From Staphylococcus marylandisciuri (lineage in GTDB: Bacteria; Bacillota; Bacilli; Staphylococcales; Staphylococcaceae): a stretch of DNA of 64,000 nucleotides. This document shows, piece by piece, positions 20,029 to 29,806 of the stretch. Location of the stretch: contig NZ_JAOPKZ010000010.1 of the NCBI RefSeq assembly GCF_025519785.1, positions 1 to 64,000 on the forward strand. Reading direction: 5' to 3'. The stretch's first letter is position 1, and each line of letters starts with the position of its first letter. The notes under the pieces were generated by a model. That model did not search any database, was not told the DNA's origin, and saw only the letters and a list, made by a program, of their open reading frames with translations. Position numbers and translations under genes: made by a program.

Positions 20029-20064
20029 AGAAGGCTAACTTAAAGTTTTATAGGAGTGTCAGCT

Positions 20065-20274
20065 TTGAAAAATGTACTATTTTGGATTGTCATTATTATT
20101 GCTGCTTTTGGCTTAATAATGAACATCGATGTCTTTTTCTTTAGTATTATACGCACGTTGATTACACTCGGTGTAATTGCTCTAATCATTTACTTAATAT
20201 ACTATTTCTTCTTCTTAACCGAAGATCAACGAAAGTACAAACGTGCCCAACGTAAGTACAAAAGAAAAAATTAA
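20065..20274 (+). CDS. Small two-helix membrane protein, basic tail
   Basis: This 69-residue protein contains two hydrophobic segments, about residues 3-24 and 26-50, and a very basic C-terminus (RKYKRAQRKYKRKN). I choose TTG 20065 because AGGAG at 20052-20056 is eight bases upstream; a GTG at 20056 overlaps that site. It forms a two-gene unit with the lipoprotein gene. The function is unknown; the tail would lie in the cytosol by the positive-inside rule. Confidence 0.75.
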   Translation: MKNVLFWIVIIIAAFGLIMNIDVFFFSIIRTLITLGVIALIIYLIYYFFFLTEDQRKYKRAQRKYKRKN

Positions 20275-20283
20275 TATAAATAT

Positions 20284-20361
20284 AACCGATCCTTAAATCA
20301 TTAGGATGTTCAGTCATACGTAATAACTTAAACATCTCTTATGAATTATCAAGGATCGGTT
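20284..20361. terminator. Bidirectional terminator between small membrane gene and lipM
   Basis: AACCGATCCTT (20284-20294) pairs perfectly with 20351-20361. An inner pairing AGGATGTT/AACATCT adds a second tier. TTTTAT follows on the plus strand. It separates convergent transcripts. Confidence 0.8.
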
Positions 20362-20395
20362 TTATAGTTATTTTCAAATCAAGTAATAACTTAAA

Positions 20396-21226
20396 TTATT
20401 TCCTATACATCCACTCGTCCGATTTATATTTATCTCTAATTTTCTCTACCTCTTTTAGTTGCTCTTCAGTAAGTTGTAAAGGCTGTAAATCGATATTTAG
20501 CCCTTTTTTAAACCCTTGTTCAAATGCTTCTTCCATTTCCTCAATCGTAATATGCTTTTGTGATATATCGTTCATAGCAACCGCTTTTTCTAGAAAAGCG
20601 GCCTTCATCTTTTCTTTTAATCTAGGATTTTTAAACTTAAACATATCAAACAAGTCATCTATATCTACGTCTTGTAGCAAAGAGCCATGTTGAAGAATGA
20701 CTCCTTTTTGTCGTACTTGAGCGCTCCCAGCAATCTTTTTACCCTCAACTACAAGTTCGTACCAGCTTGGGGCATCGAAACATACGGCGCTTCTCGGTTG
20801 ACGCAATTTAGCGCGTTCTTCTTCAGATCGAGGTATTGAAAAATAAGCGTCGAAGCCAAGACTTCTGAAACCTTCTAATAATCCTTGAGAGATAACCTTA
20901 TAAGCTTCTGTTACAGTTGTTGGCATTTCAGGATGATCTTCCGGAACAATCACACTATAAGTTAACTCTTTATCATGGAGTACGCCTCTGCCCCCCGTAG
21001 GCCTTCTCACCAATCCGTAGCCTTTCTCACGCACTTTATCGATATCAATTTCTTTCTCTAGCCTTTGAAAATATCCTACAGATAAAGTAGGAGGATCCCA
21101 CGTATAAAACCGTATAACAGGCTCTATTTCACCCTGAGATACAAAATTTAGTAAAGCCTCATCCATAGCCATATTATAAAAAGGATCATGGCTCCCAGTA
21201 TTTATAAAATTCCATGTTTCAGTCAT
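20396..21226 (-). CDS. lipM: Octanoyl-[GcvH]:protein N-octanoyltransferase (LipM-like)
   Basis: This 276-residue BPL/LPL-family enzyme moves octanoate from acyl carrier protein onto GcvH, the start of de novo lipoylation. The conserved [12 protein letters not shown] loop is at about residues 74-85. The acyl-thioester cysteine is C149 in [13 protein letters not shown], and [20 protein letters not shown] follows. The Cys separates it from lipoate ligases. Its products serve the nearby gcv and bkd systems. Confidence 0.92.
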   Translation of the reverse strand: MTETWNFINTGSHDPFYNMAMDEALLNFVSQGEIEPVIRFYTWDPPTLSVGYFQRLEKEIDIDKVREKGYGLVRRPTGGRGVLHDKELTYSVIVPEDHPEMPTTVTEAYKVISQGLLEGFRSLGFDAYFSIPRSEEERAKLRQPRSAVCFDAPSWYELVVEGKKIAGSAQVRQKGVILQHGSLLQDVDIDDLFDMFKFKNPRLKEKMKAAFLEKAVAMNDISQKHITIEEMEEAFEQGFKKGLNIDLQPLQLTEEQLKEVEKIRDKYKSDEWMYRK

Positions 21227-21420
21227 TAATAAAACCCCTTATTAAAAGAGGTCAAGATATAAGGAACGTTAGAAGTAATCTATTATAAGATGATAGAACG
21301 GATTTCGACAAAACTACTTAAGTTACTTCATAATTTAATAACATACTAAAAACGTCATTATCTTCATATCTCAACCTTATAATATGTATTTACTCGTTTA
21401 GATGTGTTGCTATAAAAATT

Positions 21421-21449
21421 TTGATTAATTGTAGTTGCAGTCTTATAAT
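21421..21449 (+). promoter_or_regulatory. SigA-type promoter of the rhodanese gene
   Basis: TTGATT (21421-21426), 17-bp spacer, TATAAT (21444-21449). The ATG is 33 bp downstream behind GGGAGG. The rest of the gap 21227-21420 shows no further feature. Confidence 0.7.
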
Positions 21450-21481
21450 ATATAATAGCGATTTATGAGGGAGGATGCAAG

Positions 21482-21868
21482 ATGAGTAATTTTGTATACA
21501 TAGCGCTAATCATTATTGTCTTAATTATTTTATACATGGTTATACAAATGATTTGGAATAAACGCGCTGTTACTGAATTAGATCAAAATGAATTTCATAA
21601 GGGTTTACGCAAAGCTCAAGTTATCGACGTACGTGAAAAAGTAGATTATGATTACGGCCATATTAATGGTGCGAGAAACATACCAATTACTATGTTTAAG
21701 CAAAGGTTTCAAGGTTTGAGAAAAGATCAGCCCATCTACCTCTGTGATGCTAATGGAGTAGCAGCTTTTCGTGCCGCACGGATCCTTAAGAAAAATGGAT
21801 TTAAAGATATATACATGCTTAAGGGCGGCTATAAAAAGTGGACTGGGAAAATTAAATCAAAAAAGTAA
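21482..21868 (+). CDS. Membrane-anchored rhodanese-domain protein
   Basis: This 128-residue protein has an N-terminal membrane helix (about residues 4-24) followed by a single cytosolic rhodanese domain. The active-site loop is CDANGV, with the catalytic Cys at about residue 83. LKGGYKKWTG closes the domain. It resembles Bacillus YqhL. The donor and acceptor of sulfur are not known. Monocistronic, with its own promoter and a complex terminator downstream. Confidence 0.9.
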   Translation: MSNFVYIALIIIVLIILYMVIQMIWNKRAVTELDQNEFHKGLRKAQVIDVREKVDYDYGHINGARNIPITMFKQRFQGLRKDQPIYLCDANGVAAFRAARILKKNGFKDIYMLKGGYKKWTGKIKSKK

Positions 21869-21959
21869 CTCTCTAAACACTCAGTTTTCTATTATTATAT
21901 TTGAAGCTAGAGGAGTTTATGACGACACTTTAGGTATAATACAGGTTATTGTATAAATA

Positions 21960-22073
21960 AAGAAGAGCAGGGTTTGGGACATAAAGCTTTTGTGCTCTGG
22001 GAAACCGATTAACGGCGTCCCAAAAGCAGGATTTTAGACAGAAACGCTTTTGTCCTGACCTCTGCTCTTTTTA
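21960..22073 (+). terminator. Long structured terminator (intergenic repeat family B)
   Basis: AAGAGCAG near the left end pairs with CTGCTCTT followed by TTTA on the plus strand. Between them lies GGGAAACCGATTAACGGCGTCCC and CAAAAGCAGGATT, shared with the element at 35403-35567. It ends the rhodanese transcript. The gap continues to 22280 without a recognisable gene. Confidence 0.65.
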
Positions 22074-22280
22074 GGGTTTTATCTCACGCCCTTTTTGTAT
22101 AGATTATTTAAATTATTTATCACCAATCATTCGCCTTAGCTTCTTCGGTAATAGGATGAGCTAATCAGAAGAATTTCAGTTGTAAATTGTAGAAGCAATG
22201 AGTTCGTAGCTTACAAGCTAGCGCGTGTGGATGACTAAGCTATAATCAATAGGTTAAAAGCTATGAACTGAATAAATTAA

Positions 22281-22331
22281 GGGAGCGGGACAGAAATCTT
22301 TTTATTCAAATTAGATTTCTGCCCCGCTCCC
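22281..22331. repeat. 51-bp intergenic palindrome
   Basis: GGGAGCGGGACAGAAATCT pairs with AGATTTCTGCCCCGCTCCC around a 13-nt loop. One pair in the stem is a wobble. It lies between the convergent rhodanese and gcvPB genes and could terminate both. Confidence 0.85.
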
Positions 22332-22363
22332 TTTAAAATATCATTCTATATTAAAGCTATTTG

Positions 22364-23842
22364 TCACTTTTTTTCTTCGTGTAATTCATCAAATTTGAGC
22401 ACTGGTTTACGAGCTGCTTTAGTTTCATCGAGTCTATCTATAATAGTATGATGCGGTGCTTCTAAGACTTTGTCAGGATCATTTTTAGCTTCCTCAGCTA
22501 TTTGTATCATAGCATCACAGAAATAGTCGAGCGTTTCTTTAGATTCGGTTTCGGTTGGCTCAATCATCATACCTTCATCAACATTAATCGGGAAATATAT
22601 AGTCGGTGGATGTACCCCAAAATCAAGCAGTCGCTTAGCCATATCTAATGTACGTACACCAAGTTCTTTTTGTTTAGAACCGCTTAAAACGAATTCATGT
22701 TTGCAATATTGTTGATATGGAATTTCAAAGTGATCTTTCAAACGAGCTTTGATGTAATTCGCATTAAGTATCGCGGTTTCAGATACCTCTTCGAGACCTT
22801 TATTCCCCATTGAACGAATGTAAGTGTAAGCTCTTAAATATATTCCGAAGTTACCATAGAATGGCTTAACTCGACCAATAGAACGTTTAATATTATTTTG
22901 ATACTTATATGTGTTACCTTCTTTGATTACGAGAGGTTTAGGCAAATATTCTGCTAGTTCACTAACAACGCCGACAGGGCCGGAACCAGGTCCTCCTCCT
23001 CCGTGAGGACCAGTAAACGTTTTATGCAGGTTTAAATGTACTGCATCAAAGCCCATATCTCCTGGACGCACCTTATCCATGATTGCATTTAAATTGGCAC
23101 CATCGTAGTATAGTAAGCCACCAGCTTCATGTACTATTTCTCTAATTTCCATGATATTTTTTTCAAAAATACCAAGTGTATTTGGATTAGTAAGCATGAT
23201 CGCTGCAGTGCGGTCGCTAACCACTCGTTTAAGATCATCTATATCTACTTCGCCACGCTCATTAGATTTAACTGTAACTGATTTGAACCCGGCAAAAGCA
23301 GCTGAGGCAGGATTCGTTCCATGAGCAGAATCGGGTACAATTACTTCATTTCTATGTCCTTCCCCATTATCTTGATGATAGGCTTTAAATATCATTAAAG
23401 CGGTCCATTCGCCATGAGCACCAGCAGCAGGTTGAAGCGTAACCTCATCCATACCTGTTATCTCTTTAAGTTCTTCTTGCAGACTATGAATTATTTCTAG
23501 AGAACCTTGAACTTGTGATTCGTCTTGTAAGGGATGAGCTTCAGCAAACCCATCCAATCGAGCTACCTTTTCATTAATTTTAGGATTATATTTCATCGTA
23601 CAAGAGCCCAAAGGATAAAAACCTGAATCCACACCGAAGTTCTTATTAGAAAGCTCAGTATAATGTCTTACTAAATCAAGCTCTGCTACTTCAGGGAGTT
23701 CTGCTTTATCTTTCCTGATAAATTTACTGTCTAATAATTCATCAACAGCTTGGATTTCAACTTCTTTTTCAGGCAATGAATATGCAGAACGTCCCGCTCT
23801 TGATCTCTCAAATATTAGAGGACTAGATTTACTTACTACCAT
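22364..23842 (-). CDS. gcvPB: Glycine dehydrogenase (decarboxylating) subunit 2
   Basis: This 492-residue PLP-binding half of the P protein carries the cofactor lysine in [17 protein letters not shown]. It decarboxylates glycine and passes the aminomethyl group to lipoylated GcvH. Its start overlaps gcvPA by 14 nt. It is the last gene of gcvT-gcvPA-gcvPB. A gcvH gene is not in the window; in staphylococci it lies elsewhere. Confidence 0.96.
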   Translation of the reverse strand: MVVSKSSPLIFERSRAGRSAYSLPEKEVEIQAVDELLDSKFIRKDKAELPEVAELDLVRHYTELSNKNFGVDSGFYPLGSCTMKYNPKINEKVARLDGFAEAHPLQDESQVQGSLEIIHSLQEELKEITGMDEVTLQPAAGAHGEWTALMIFKAYHQDNGEGHRNEVIVPDSAHGTNPASAAFAGFKSVTVKSNERGEVDIDDLKRVVSDRTAAIMLTNPNTLGIFEKNIMEIREIVHEAGGLLYYDGANLNAIMDKVRPGDMGFDAVHLNLHKTFTGPHGGGGPGSGPVGVVSELAEYLPKPLVIKEGNTYKYQNNIKRSIGRVKPFYGNFGIYLRAYTYIRSMGNKGLEEVSETAILNANYIKARLKDHFEIPYQQYCKHEFVLSGSKQKELGVRTLDMAKRLLDFGVHPPTIYFPINVDEGMMIEPTETESKETLDYFCDAMIQIAEEAKNDPDKVLEAPHHTIIDRLDETKAARKPVLKFDELHEEKK

Positions 23843-25181
23843 TTAATTCACCAGCTTTCTGTATGAATGTATTAATTTCATCTTTAGTTCTAAGTTCTGT
23901 AACCGCCACTAACATATGATTTTTAAACTGATCTGTAGCTTCTCCTAAATCAAATCCACCAATAAATCCTTCTTTAATAAGTGCGTCATTTATTTCAGAA
24001 ACAGGTTTATTGAACTCTACTACAAATTCATTATAAGTTGGCGCCTCTGATACTTGAAAACCAGCTTCTTTAAATTTTGACTTAGCGTAATTAGCATTTT
24101 CAAAATTACGTAACGCTATTTCATAGATACCTTGCTTCCCTAAAGCGGACATACATATAGATGATGCAAGTGCATTTAGTGCTTGATTTGAACAGATATT
24201 CGAAGTAGCTTTATCTCTGCGGATGTGTTGTTCCCGAGCTTGCAACGTAAGAACGAAACCGCGGTTGCCTTCTTCATCTTCGGTTTGTCCTACAAGACGA
24301 CCAGGTACTTTTCGCATGAGCTTTTTCGTTGTAGCGAAATAGCCACAGTGTGGGCCACCAAATTGAGTTGGTATACCAAATGGTTGAGTATCTCCTACTA
24401 CAATATCAGCACCGAATGATCCAGGTGGTGTCAATAACCCGAGGGCCAACGGATTCGAGTAAACTATAAGTAAAGCTTTCTTATTTTCAATAAAAGCGTT
24501 AATCTTCTCTAGATCTTCAATTGAACCATAGAAGTTTGGATATTGAACTGCTACTGCTGCTGTATTATCATCAATAGCTTCTTCTAATTTAGCCAAGTCA
24601 GTTATCGTGCCATCTAAATCAACTTCTACGACCTCAAACTCTTCTCTTACTTTTGCATAAGTATGTAAGACTTGCAATGCTTGGTAATGTAAACCTTTAG
24701 ATACGACAATCTTATTCTTCTTAGTTTGATTAAAAGCTAATATGCAGGCTTCTGCAAAGCTTGTCATTCCATCATACATAGAGGAATTTGCAATATCCAT
24801 ATCGGTAAGTTCGCATATTAATGTTTGAAATTCAAAGATAGCTTGTAACTCACCTTGAGATATTTCAGGCTGGTAAGGTGTATAAGCTGTGTAAAATTCT
24901 GAGCGGGATATCATGGCATCTACGACAGCCGGAGTATAGTGATCATATACACCAGCACCTAAAAATGAAGTATGCGTAGCTTTAGTAACATTTTTATGAG
25001 AAATACGAGTAAGTCTTTTTAATAAGCTTGTCTCAGGTTCTGCATTCGGAATGTTTAACTCTCTTCCAAGTAATATGTCTTGAGGGACATCTTCAAATAA
25101 ATCGTTGATTGAGTCGGCACCAATCGTTTCAAGCATTTCTTCACGGTCTTTATCTGTTAATGGTATATAACGATGACTCAT
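23829..25181 (-). CDS. gcvPA: Glycine dehydrogenase (decarboxylating) subunit 1
   Basis: This 450-residue partner half of the split P protein lacks the PLP lysine motif and retains the fold-type I scaffold. Typical stretches are [26 protein letters not shown] and [21 protein letters not shown]. It lies 14 bp after gcvT and is coupled to gcvPB. Confidence 0.96.
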   Translation of the reverse strand: MSHRYIPLTDKDREEMLETIGADSINDLFEDVPQDILLGRELNIPNAEPETSLLKRLTRISHKNVTKATHTSFLGAGVYDHYTPAVVDAMISRSEFYTAYTPYQPEISQGELQAIFEFQTLICELTDMDIANSSMYDGMTSFAEACILAFNQTKKNKIVVSKGLHYQALQVLHTYAKVREEFEVVEVDLDGTITDLAKLEEAIDDNTAAVAVQYPNFYGSIEDLEKINAFIENKKALLIVYSNPLALGLLTPPGSFGADIVVGDTQPFGIPTQFGGPHCGYFATTKKLMRKVPGRLVGQTEDEEGNRGFVLTLQAREQHIRRDKATSNICSNQALNALASSICMSALGKQGIYEIALRNFENANYAKSKFKEAGFQVSEAPTYNEFVVEFNKPVSEINDALIKEGFIGGFDLGEATDQFKNHMLVAVTELRTKDEINTFIQKAGELNGSK

Positions 25182-25195
25182 TCATTCTACCTCCA

Positions 25196-26290
25196 CTATT
25201 CTTTAATGATTTGATTTTTCTTAACTATTTTACCTTTAACCTGTCTCTTACGCACTTGAACTATAATTTCTTTACCCATCTCAAATTCTTCACGTTTTAT
25301 AAGAGCGAGACCGATAGCTTTACCGCTTAAAGGAGATTGAGTACCGGATGTAACTTCACCGATTTCTACTCCCTCGTTATTCATAACTGTATAACCAGTT
25401 CTAGGAATACCTTTTTCTATCATTTCAATACCTACTGTTCGTCTAGGTGAACCATTTTCTTTTTGATCTTTAAGAACTTCTTTACCAATAAAGTCTGCTT
25501 CAATAAGCGGTTTAGCAGCAAAACCTATGCCGCCCTCATATGGAGTGATCGTCTCAGTTAAATCTTGCCCATGAAGTGGTAAACCTGCTTCTAAACGTAG
25601 AGTATCCCGAGCACCTAAACCACACGGTTCTACATCATATTTTAAAAATCCATTCCATATATCTACTGAATCTTGAGCGTTACAGTAAACTTCAAAACCA
25701 TCTTCACCTGTGTAACCAGATTGAGAAAGAATAACTTTCTTATCAAACAATGTGACATCTAGTTTAAATTCAAAAGGTTTCATCTCAGAAACGTCGACAT
25801 CGACTAGTTCTTGTACAAGGTCTCTCGCTTTTGGACCTTGGATAGCTAGTTGACCGTACTGATCAGAAACATTTTTTACGTTAAGATCAAATTCTTGAAC
25901 ATGTTGTTGGATCCAATTGAAATCCTTTTCAGTATTAGCGGCATTGACTACTAGTAAATATTCATTATCTCCTATTTGATAAGTAATTAGATCGTCAATA
26001 ACTCCGCCTTGTTCATTACATAAAGCAGTATATTGTGCTTTACCAATTTCAAGTTTATCGGTATCATTTGATAGAAGGTATTGCACAGCTTTAGCGGCTT
26101 CCTTACCGCTTATTAATACCTCGCCCATGTGACTGACATCAAATAATCCTTTATTTGTTCTTACAGCGTTATGTTCTTCTTTTATACTTGAAAATTGAAC
26201 AGGCATTGCCCATCCACCAAATTCTACAATTTTCGCGCCACTATCAACGAATGTTTGATAAAGTGGCGTTTGTTTAAGTTCACTTGTCAT
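25196..26290 (-). CDS. gcvT: Aminomethyltransferase (T protein) of the glycine cleavage system
   Basis: This 364-residue folate-dependent enzyme releases ammonia and makes methylenetetrahydrofolate from aminomethyl-GcvH. Features include [39 protein letters not shown] and [17 protein letters not shown]. It is the first gene of the operon and lies directly behind a glycine riboswitch and terminator. Confidence 0.96.
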   Translation of the reverse strand: MTSELKQTPLYQTFVDSGAKIVEFGGWAMPVQFSSIKEEHNAVRTNKGLFDVSHMGEVLISGKEAAKAVQYLLSNDTDKLEIGKAQYTALCNEQGGVIDDLITYQIGDNEYLLVVNAANTEKDFNWIQQHVQEFDLNVKNVSDQYGQLAIQGPKARDLVQELVDVDVSEMKPFEFKLDVTLFDKKVILSQSGYTGEDGFEVYCNAQDSVDIWNGFLKYDVEPCGLGARDTLRLEAGLPLHGQDLTETITPYEGGIGFAAKPLIEADFIGKEVLKDQKENGSPRRTVGIEMIEKGIPRTGYTVMNNEGVEIGEVTSGTQSPLSGKAIGLALIKREEFEMGKEIIVQVRKRQVKGKIVKKNQIIKE

Positions 26291-26313
26291 CTTTTTGCCC
26301 CCTCTATGAATAT

Positions 26314-26348
26314 TAAAAAAACAGAGTAGCTAGATAAAGCTACCCTGT
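26314..26348 (-). terminator. Riboswitch-controlled intrinsic terminator before gcvT
   Basis: On the minus strand ACAGGGTAGC (26348-26339) pairs with GCTACTCTGT (26330-26321) around an 8-nt loop and is followed by a seven-T tract (26320-26314). The CAGG in its 5' arm can instead pair with CCTG at 26362-26359. This suggests that glycine binding could favour read-through. Confidence 0.85.
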
Positions 26349-26600
26349 CATCGTGTTTCAGGAATGCGTCACAGTGATATCCTTTTGCCTGAGAGATTCG
26401 TTAGAACTTGCACCTTCGGCGATGAGTAACGGCATGTGTTAGCAAGATATTAACTTAGTATCTAATAGACAGCAGTAGATTTAATAAGAAATGATTTGCT
26501 GAGTTTCATTAATTAGATCTACTAGATATTTCATAAGAAAGCCTAAATCTGAATCTTTCAAAGATACTATAAGATAACTTAACCCGACCTCATTCTCTCC
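26339..26600 (-). ncRNA. Glycine riboswitch aptamer with expanded internal stem
   Basis: Conserved glycine-aptamer elements are present in order on the minus strand. GGAGAG is at 26600-26595, CGCCGAAGG at 26421-26413, and CTCTCAGGCAAAAGGA at 26395-26380. GAGAG pairs with CTCTC as P1. Only one aptamer is visible, followed by a possible CCTG/CAGG ghost helix. Between the first two elements lies an insert. Within it TAGTATCT (26569-26562) pairs with AGATACTA (26463-26456), and inside that a 12-bp helix with one mismatch forms between 26523-26512 and 26485-26474. It controls gcvT-gcvPA-gcvPB. Confidence 0.88.
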
Positions 26601-26620
26601 AACACTGATCAATCGCATGT

Positions 26621-27124
26621 TCAATCTCTAAAGATTGCACTGTATAAATCTTTAAGAGGTTGATTACTATTCACTTTAATGAATGCGATTTCATTATATC
26701 TTGAATATCTATTAAAATACAAGTTTTTTAAGTCAGTTAATGATTTCTTATTTGCATTTGGTCGGTTTTTATCCTCTTTAATACGGTTGTAGATTATTTC
26801 TATATGACAATCTAGCCAAATCACGAACTTTTGCTTTCGTAATAATTCATAAGATTCATCTCCTTCAATGATACCTCCTCCTGTTGCTATAACGTTAAAC
26901 TTTGTTAAACATTCGTGTAAATATTTAGCTTCTAGAGATCTAAAATAGCTTTCGCCGTAGTCATTGAAAATAGTTGGAATGCTTTGACTCTCATTTTTAA
27001 CTATATATTCATCTAAATCTACAAAGGATAAGTTATTCAAATCAGCTATATACTGACCGAAAGTCGTTTTCCCTACTCCCATAAACCCGGTAATAATAAT
27101 TGGAGCTTCAATATTTTTTTTCAC
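26621..27124 (-). CDS. aroK: Shikimate kinase
   Basis: This 167-residue P-loop kinase phosphorylates shikimate in the aromatic amino acid pathway. Walker A is GFMGVGKT at residues 13-20. The D-E pair in [17 protein letters not shown] and ATGGGIIE are substrate-site motifs. It overlaps comGG by 17 nt, so it is transcribed with the comG operon at least in part. The riboswitch leader begins about 20 nt after its stop. Confidence 0.93.
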   Translation of the reverse strand: MKKNIEAPIIITGFMGVGKTTFGQYIADLNNLSFVDLDEYIVKNESQSIPTIFNDYGESYFRSLEAKYLHECLTKFNVIATGGGIIEGDESYELLRKQKFVIWLDCHIEIIYNRIKEDKNRPNANKKSLTDLKNLYFNRYSRYNEIAFIKVNSNQPLKDLYSAIFRD

Positions 27125-27380
27125 TGTAATCTCCCTTTAGTATTGAGTGTTTAATTTTATCGTCGTAATAACTTTCAATGTTATCCAATGTTTTGATCTT
27201 AATTGTATACTGGACAACATAGATTGAAATTAGTGATAAATATAGCATAAAAACCCCCATAACTAAAGGGTATAAATAAGCGTTTACTTTAAATATAGAA
27301 GATTTTTTCTTTATCATATTGTTTATCCTGTATTTTAATTCTAATTTCGATGAGCAACTTATTAATTTTGTGAGCTTCAA
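27108..27380 (-). CDS. comGG: Minor pseudopilin-like protein at the comGG position
   Basis: This 90-residue protein has a hydrophobic segment at about residues 33-56. Its N-terminal part overlaps comGF heavily (92 nt), so a later start is possible: ATG GTT-type codons are lacking, but the isoleucine/lysine-rich stretch before the helix may start at an internal codon such as the methionine at residue 23. Identification is by position after comGF. The role would be assembly of the competence pseudopilus. Confidence 0.6.
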   Translation of the reverse strand: MKLTKLISCSSKLELKYRINNMIKKKSSIFKVNAYLYPLVMGVFMLYLSLISIYVVQYTIKIKTLDNIESYYDDKIKHSILKGDYSEKKY

Positions 27381-27720
27381 AATAACTTACATGGTTTAAC
27401 ACAGTAATGTTACCTCTATCGTCTATTTGTTTAATTATCTTATGATGATTAAATGTATAGCTGACTTTTGAACTAGGTGACTTGATCGTAGTAACTTGAT
27501 TCTTTTGTGAAATAACAGTATTGCGAGCATTTGAGAAATCATCTATTAAATCTCGAGCAAAGAATTCTAAATCTATATCAGTATTGTTTAATAATTGGGA
27601 ATCGAAAAAGGAGGTACTCTTTATTAATAAAGGGAGCGTTAACAAAATAACAGAAGTCAGGGATAAAGCGAGTAAAAGTTCTATAAATGTAAAACTATTT
27701 AATTTTAAATACTTGTGCAT
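27289..27720 (-). CDS. comGF: Competence pseudopilin ComGF
   Basis: This 143-residue protein has a type IV prepilin-like N-terminus: a short basic leader, then SFTFIELLLALSLTSVILL. The glutamate at position 5 of the mature form is present (FTFIE). The C-terminal beta-rich region contains SPSSKVSYTF. It starts at ATG 27720 and overlaps comGE by 16 nt. It is part of the DNA-uptake pseudopilus. Confidence 0.8.
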   Translation of the reverse strand: MHKYLKLNSFTFIELLLALSLTSVILLTLPLLIKSTSFFDSQLLNNTDIDLEFFARDLIDDFSNARNTVISQKNQVTTIKSPSSKVSYTFNHHKIIKQIDDRGNITVLNHVSYFEAHKINKLLIEIRIKIQDKQYDKEKIFYI

Positions 27721-27992
27721 AAAGACTTATGTTTGGAAGTAATACATAACTGGTCATTGTAGGTATAAATATTGGAATTTGAAATCTGTAAACCATGCTT
27801 TAATTCTCTTAAAGAATATTTATGACTTACAGTTGCTAATAAACGTTTCATTTCGATTTCACTTTCCTTTTCTGTTAAAGTGTGATCTAGCTTTATCATT
27901 AATGGCACTAATAGAAAGCAGAGTAGTGATATGATACTCAAGGAAATTAACCCATCCAATAACAGACTCCCTTTAACATTAAGCTTTTTCAA
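27705..27992 (-). CDS. comGE: Competence pseudopilin ComGE
   Basis: This 95-residue protein has KGSLLLDGLISLSIISLLCFL, a prepilin-like helix in which the usual Phe-Thr is replaced. I place the start at TTG 27992, about nine bases after AAAAGGGG, overlapping the end of comGD; a longer frame upstream lies inside comGD and looks untranslated. Confidence 0.72.
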   Translation of the reverse strand: MKKLNVKGSLLLDGLISLSIISLLCFLLVPLMIKLDHTLTEKESEIEMKRLLATVSHKYSLRELKHGLQISNSNIYTYNDQLCITSKHKSLCTSI

Positions 27993-28419
27993 AACGAATT
28001 CGCCCCTTTTCGATATGAAATATAATTCTGTAAACATTTGAATTGATGTTAATGTATAGAGAGCCAAATTGATTGATATGGCCCTTTTTATCGAAGTTAA
28101 TGTAGTTCAAATTGCTTCTGTTATCAATGAACCCTTTACTCAAAAAGATATAATCTTCCTTCTTATTTCCTTCTTCCTTTACTTTTATTCGATTAGCCCC
28201 TTTATGAAAATAAAGAACTATAGAATGCTTCTTTTTAATTGCTAAAGATTTATAAAGATTAAAGTGAGTGATTAACTGAGCTATATTTTTGTGATCGGAC
28301 TTATTAAACTGATAATTAATTTTAGATGAAGGTGCTTGAATATAAAGTAGTATGCTAATGATTAACATAACAAATAGTGTCTCTATATAAGTAAAGCCTT
28401 TACAATTGCTATTCAGCAC
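27979..28419 (-). CDS. comGD: Competence pseudopilin ComGD
   Basis: This pseudopilin of about 146 residues has the leader-peptidase site KG-FTYIETLFVMLIISILL and an Arg/Lys-rich C-terminus. I prefer GTG 28419 because GGAGA lies six bases upstream; GTG 28431 would add four residues. It overlaps comGC by 11 nt and comGE by 14 nt. Confidence 0.83.
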   Translation of the reverse strand: MLNSNCKGFTYIETLFVMLIISILLYIQAPSSKINYQFNKSDHKNIAQLITHFNLYKSLAIKKKHSIVLYFHKGANRIKVKEEGNKKEDYIFLSKGFIDNRSNLNYINFDKKGHINQFGSLYININSNVYRIIFHIEKGRIRFEKA

Positions 28420-28726
28420 GAGCTTCTCCACTCTGAAGAACTATATTTTGCCCATTTTTACAGTGCTTTTGTTGTTCTTTGATATAGCCCTCTTTAACTA
28501 AATCATCTATCGAATTAGGTTTACGGTCATTCTTTAGAGTATATGCTTCTACTTGACTATTTATCATTTTAATTTGAGCATTACACCCGGTAGATTGAAT
28601 ATGCTCTGACTGTTTTGAGATATTGGGGATAATTAATATTAATAGTAAGCTTATTATAAGAAGTACTAGTAACATTTCTATTAAAGTGAATGCTTTTTTT
28701 AAATTTTTAACTTTAAATTTATTCAT
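28409..28726 (-). CDS. comGC: Major competence pseudopilin ComGC
   Basis: The precursor has 105 residues. The basic leader MNKFKVKNLKKA is followed by FTLIEMLLVLLIISLLLIL; the residue before the cut is Ala, as in other staphylococcal ComGC. Two cysteines (STGCNAQ and KHCKNGQ) could form the internal disulfide known in Bacillus ComGC. Start ATG 28726 with AAAGGA. It forms the shaft of the DNA-uptake pseudopilus. Confidence 0.92.
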   Translation of the reverse strand: MNKFKVKNLKKAFTLIEMLLVLLIISLLLILIIPNISKQSEHIQSTGCNAQIKMINSQVEAYTLKNDRKPNSIDDLVKEGYIKEQQKHCKNGQNIVLQSGEARAE

Positions 28727-28738
28727 GAAGGTTCCTTT

Positions 28739-29806
28739 CTATTTGATTGACTGCATTAGTTCAAACATAGGTAGCATAATAACAAGATATAAAGAAACTA
28801 TTAAGAGAGCGAGTAAGGTAAAAATTGTAGGTTGGATAAAGCGTAAATGCTTTAATATAAGGCGTTCGATTTTAGAAATGAGTATAGAACTATATAATTT
28901 AAGTTCTACTTCAAGTTTTCCCTTTTTTTGACCTTGAGCTATAAACGTTATTAATTCGCTTTCAAAACAACCAAGTTCAGCTAAAATGCCTTCAAGTGCC
29001 ACTCCTTTTTCAGTCTTCGTAGCTATATAGTAGCCTAAATAGTGCAAATAAGTATCTTCTTGCTGTTGAGTATAGATGTTTACTATGTGATTCAAATTAA
29101 CACCATTCCTATAAAAAAGTGAGAATTCATTAGCCAAACGATATGTTTTAAATAATTTGTAATAACTGTTGTATATAGGTATTTGGAGGGAGAATTTAAT
29201 ACGTTGGGCTATCGTCATTCTTGAAAAGATAACTTTTACTATTAAAAACATAAGCAATAGAAATATAGAGGACAGTAATATACAAGGAGGTAAAAGTTTA
29301 ATAAAGTTTGTCAAAAATGTTTGAAATGGAGAAAGTGGAACATCCATCGTAGCATATAAATGTTGGAACTCAGGTATAACCGTTTGATTCAATGTTACAA
29401 GCATAACAATGAATACTGATAGTAATACAATTGGATATTGCAAAGTTTTAAGTAACTGTTGTTTAGCTTTATGATTCTGCTCCATAAATTCTATAGCAGA
29501 ATTTAAACAGCTGAGTAATTCACCAAATTTCTCTGAAAAGTAAACTTGAGTAATAATAGTTTTAGGATATTTAAGCAACGATAGAACTGTAGTACAAGAT
29601 TCTCCTTCTTCTAGCTTGTCTAAAATTTTATGATGTAACGATTGTTCTTTTAATGTGAGATATTGAAATAGAAACTGAAATGCTTCAGTTAAAGTAAATC
29701 CATGTGCTAATAGATCAGCTAAACGTTTAAGTAATTCAATTTGGTTTAGCGTATTAAGAGGCTTCTTGCTGAGTAATTTAGAGATATCTATCGATAGTTT
29801 CTTCAC
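28739..29806 (-). CDS. comGB: Competence pseudopilus membrane platform ComGB
   Basis: This 355-residue GspF/PilC-family polytopic protein has two repeated helical domains. There are membrane segments at about residues 125-150, 175-200 and 325-348. It starts at GTG 29806 behind GGGGG and overlaps comGA by 29 nt. It anchors the ATPase ComGA to the membrane. Confidence 0.9.
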   Translation of the reverse strand: MKKLSIDISKLLSKKPLNTLNQIELLKRLADLLAHGFTLTEAFQFLFQYLTLKEQSLHHKILDKLEEGESCTTVLSLLKYPKTIITQVYFSEKFGELLSCLNSAIEFMEQNHKAKQQLLKTLQYPIVLLSVFIVMLVTLNQTVIPEFQHLYATMDVPLSPFQTFLTNFIKLLPPCILLSSIFLLLMFLIVKVIFSRMTIAQRIKFSLQIPIYNSYYKLFKTYRLANEFSLFYRNGVNLNHIVNIYTQQQEDTYLHYLGYYIATKTEKGVALEGILAELGCFESELITFIAQGQKKGKLEVELKLYSSILISKIERLILKHLRFIQPTIFTLLALLIVSLYLVIMLPMFELMQSIK

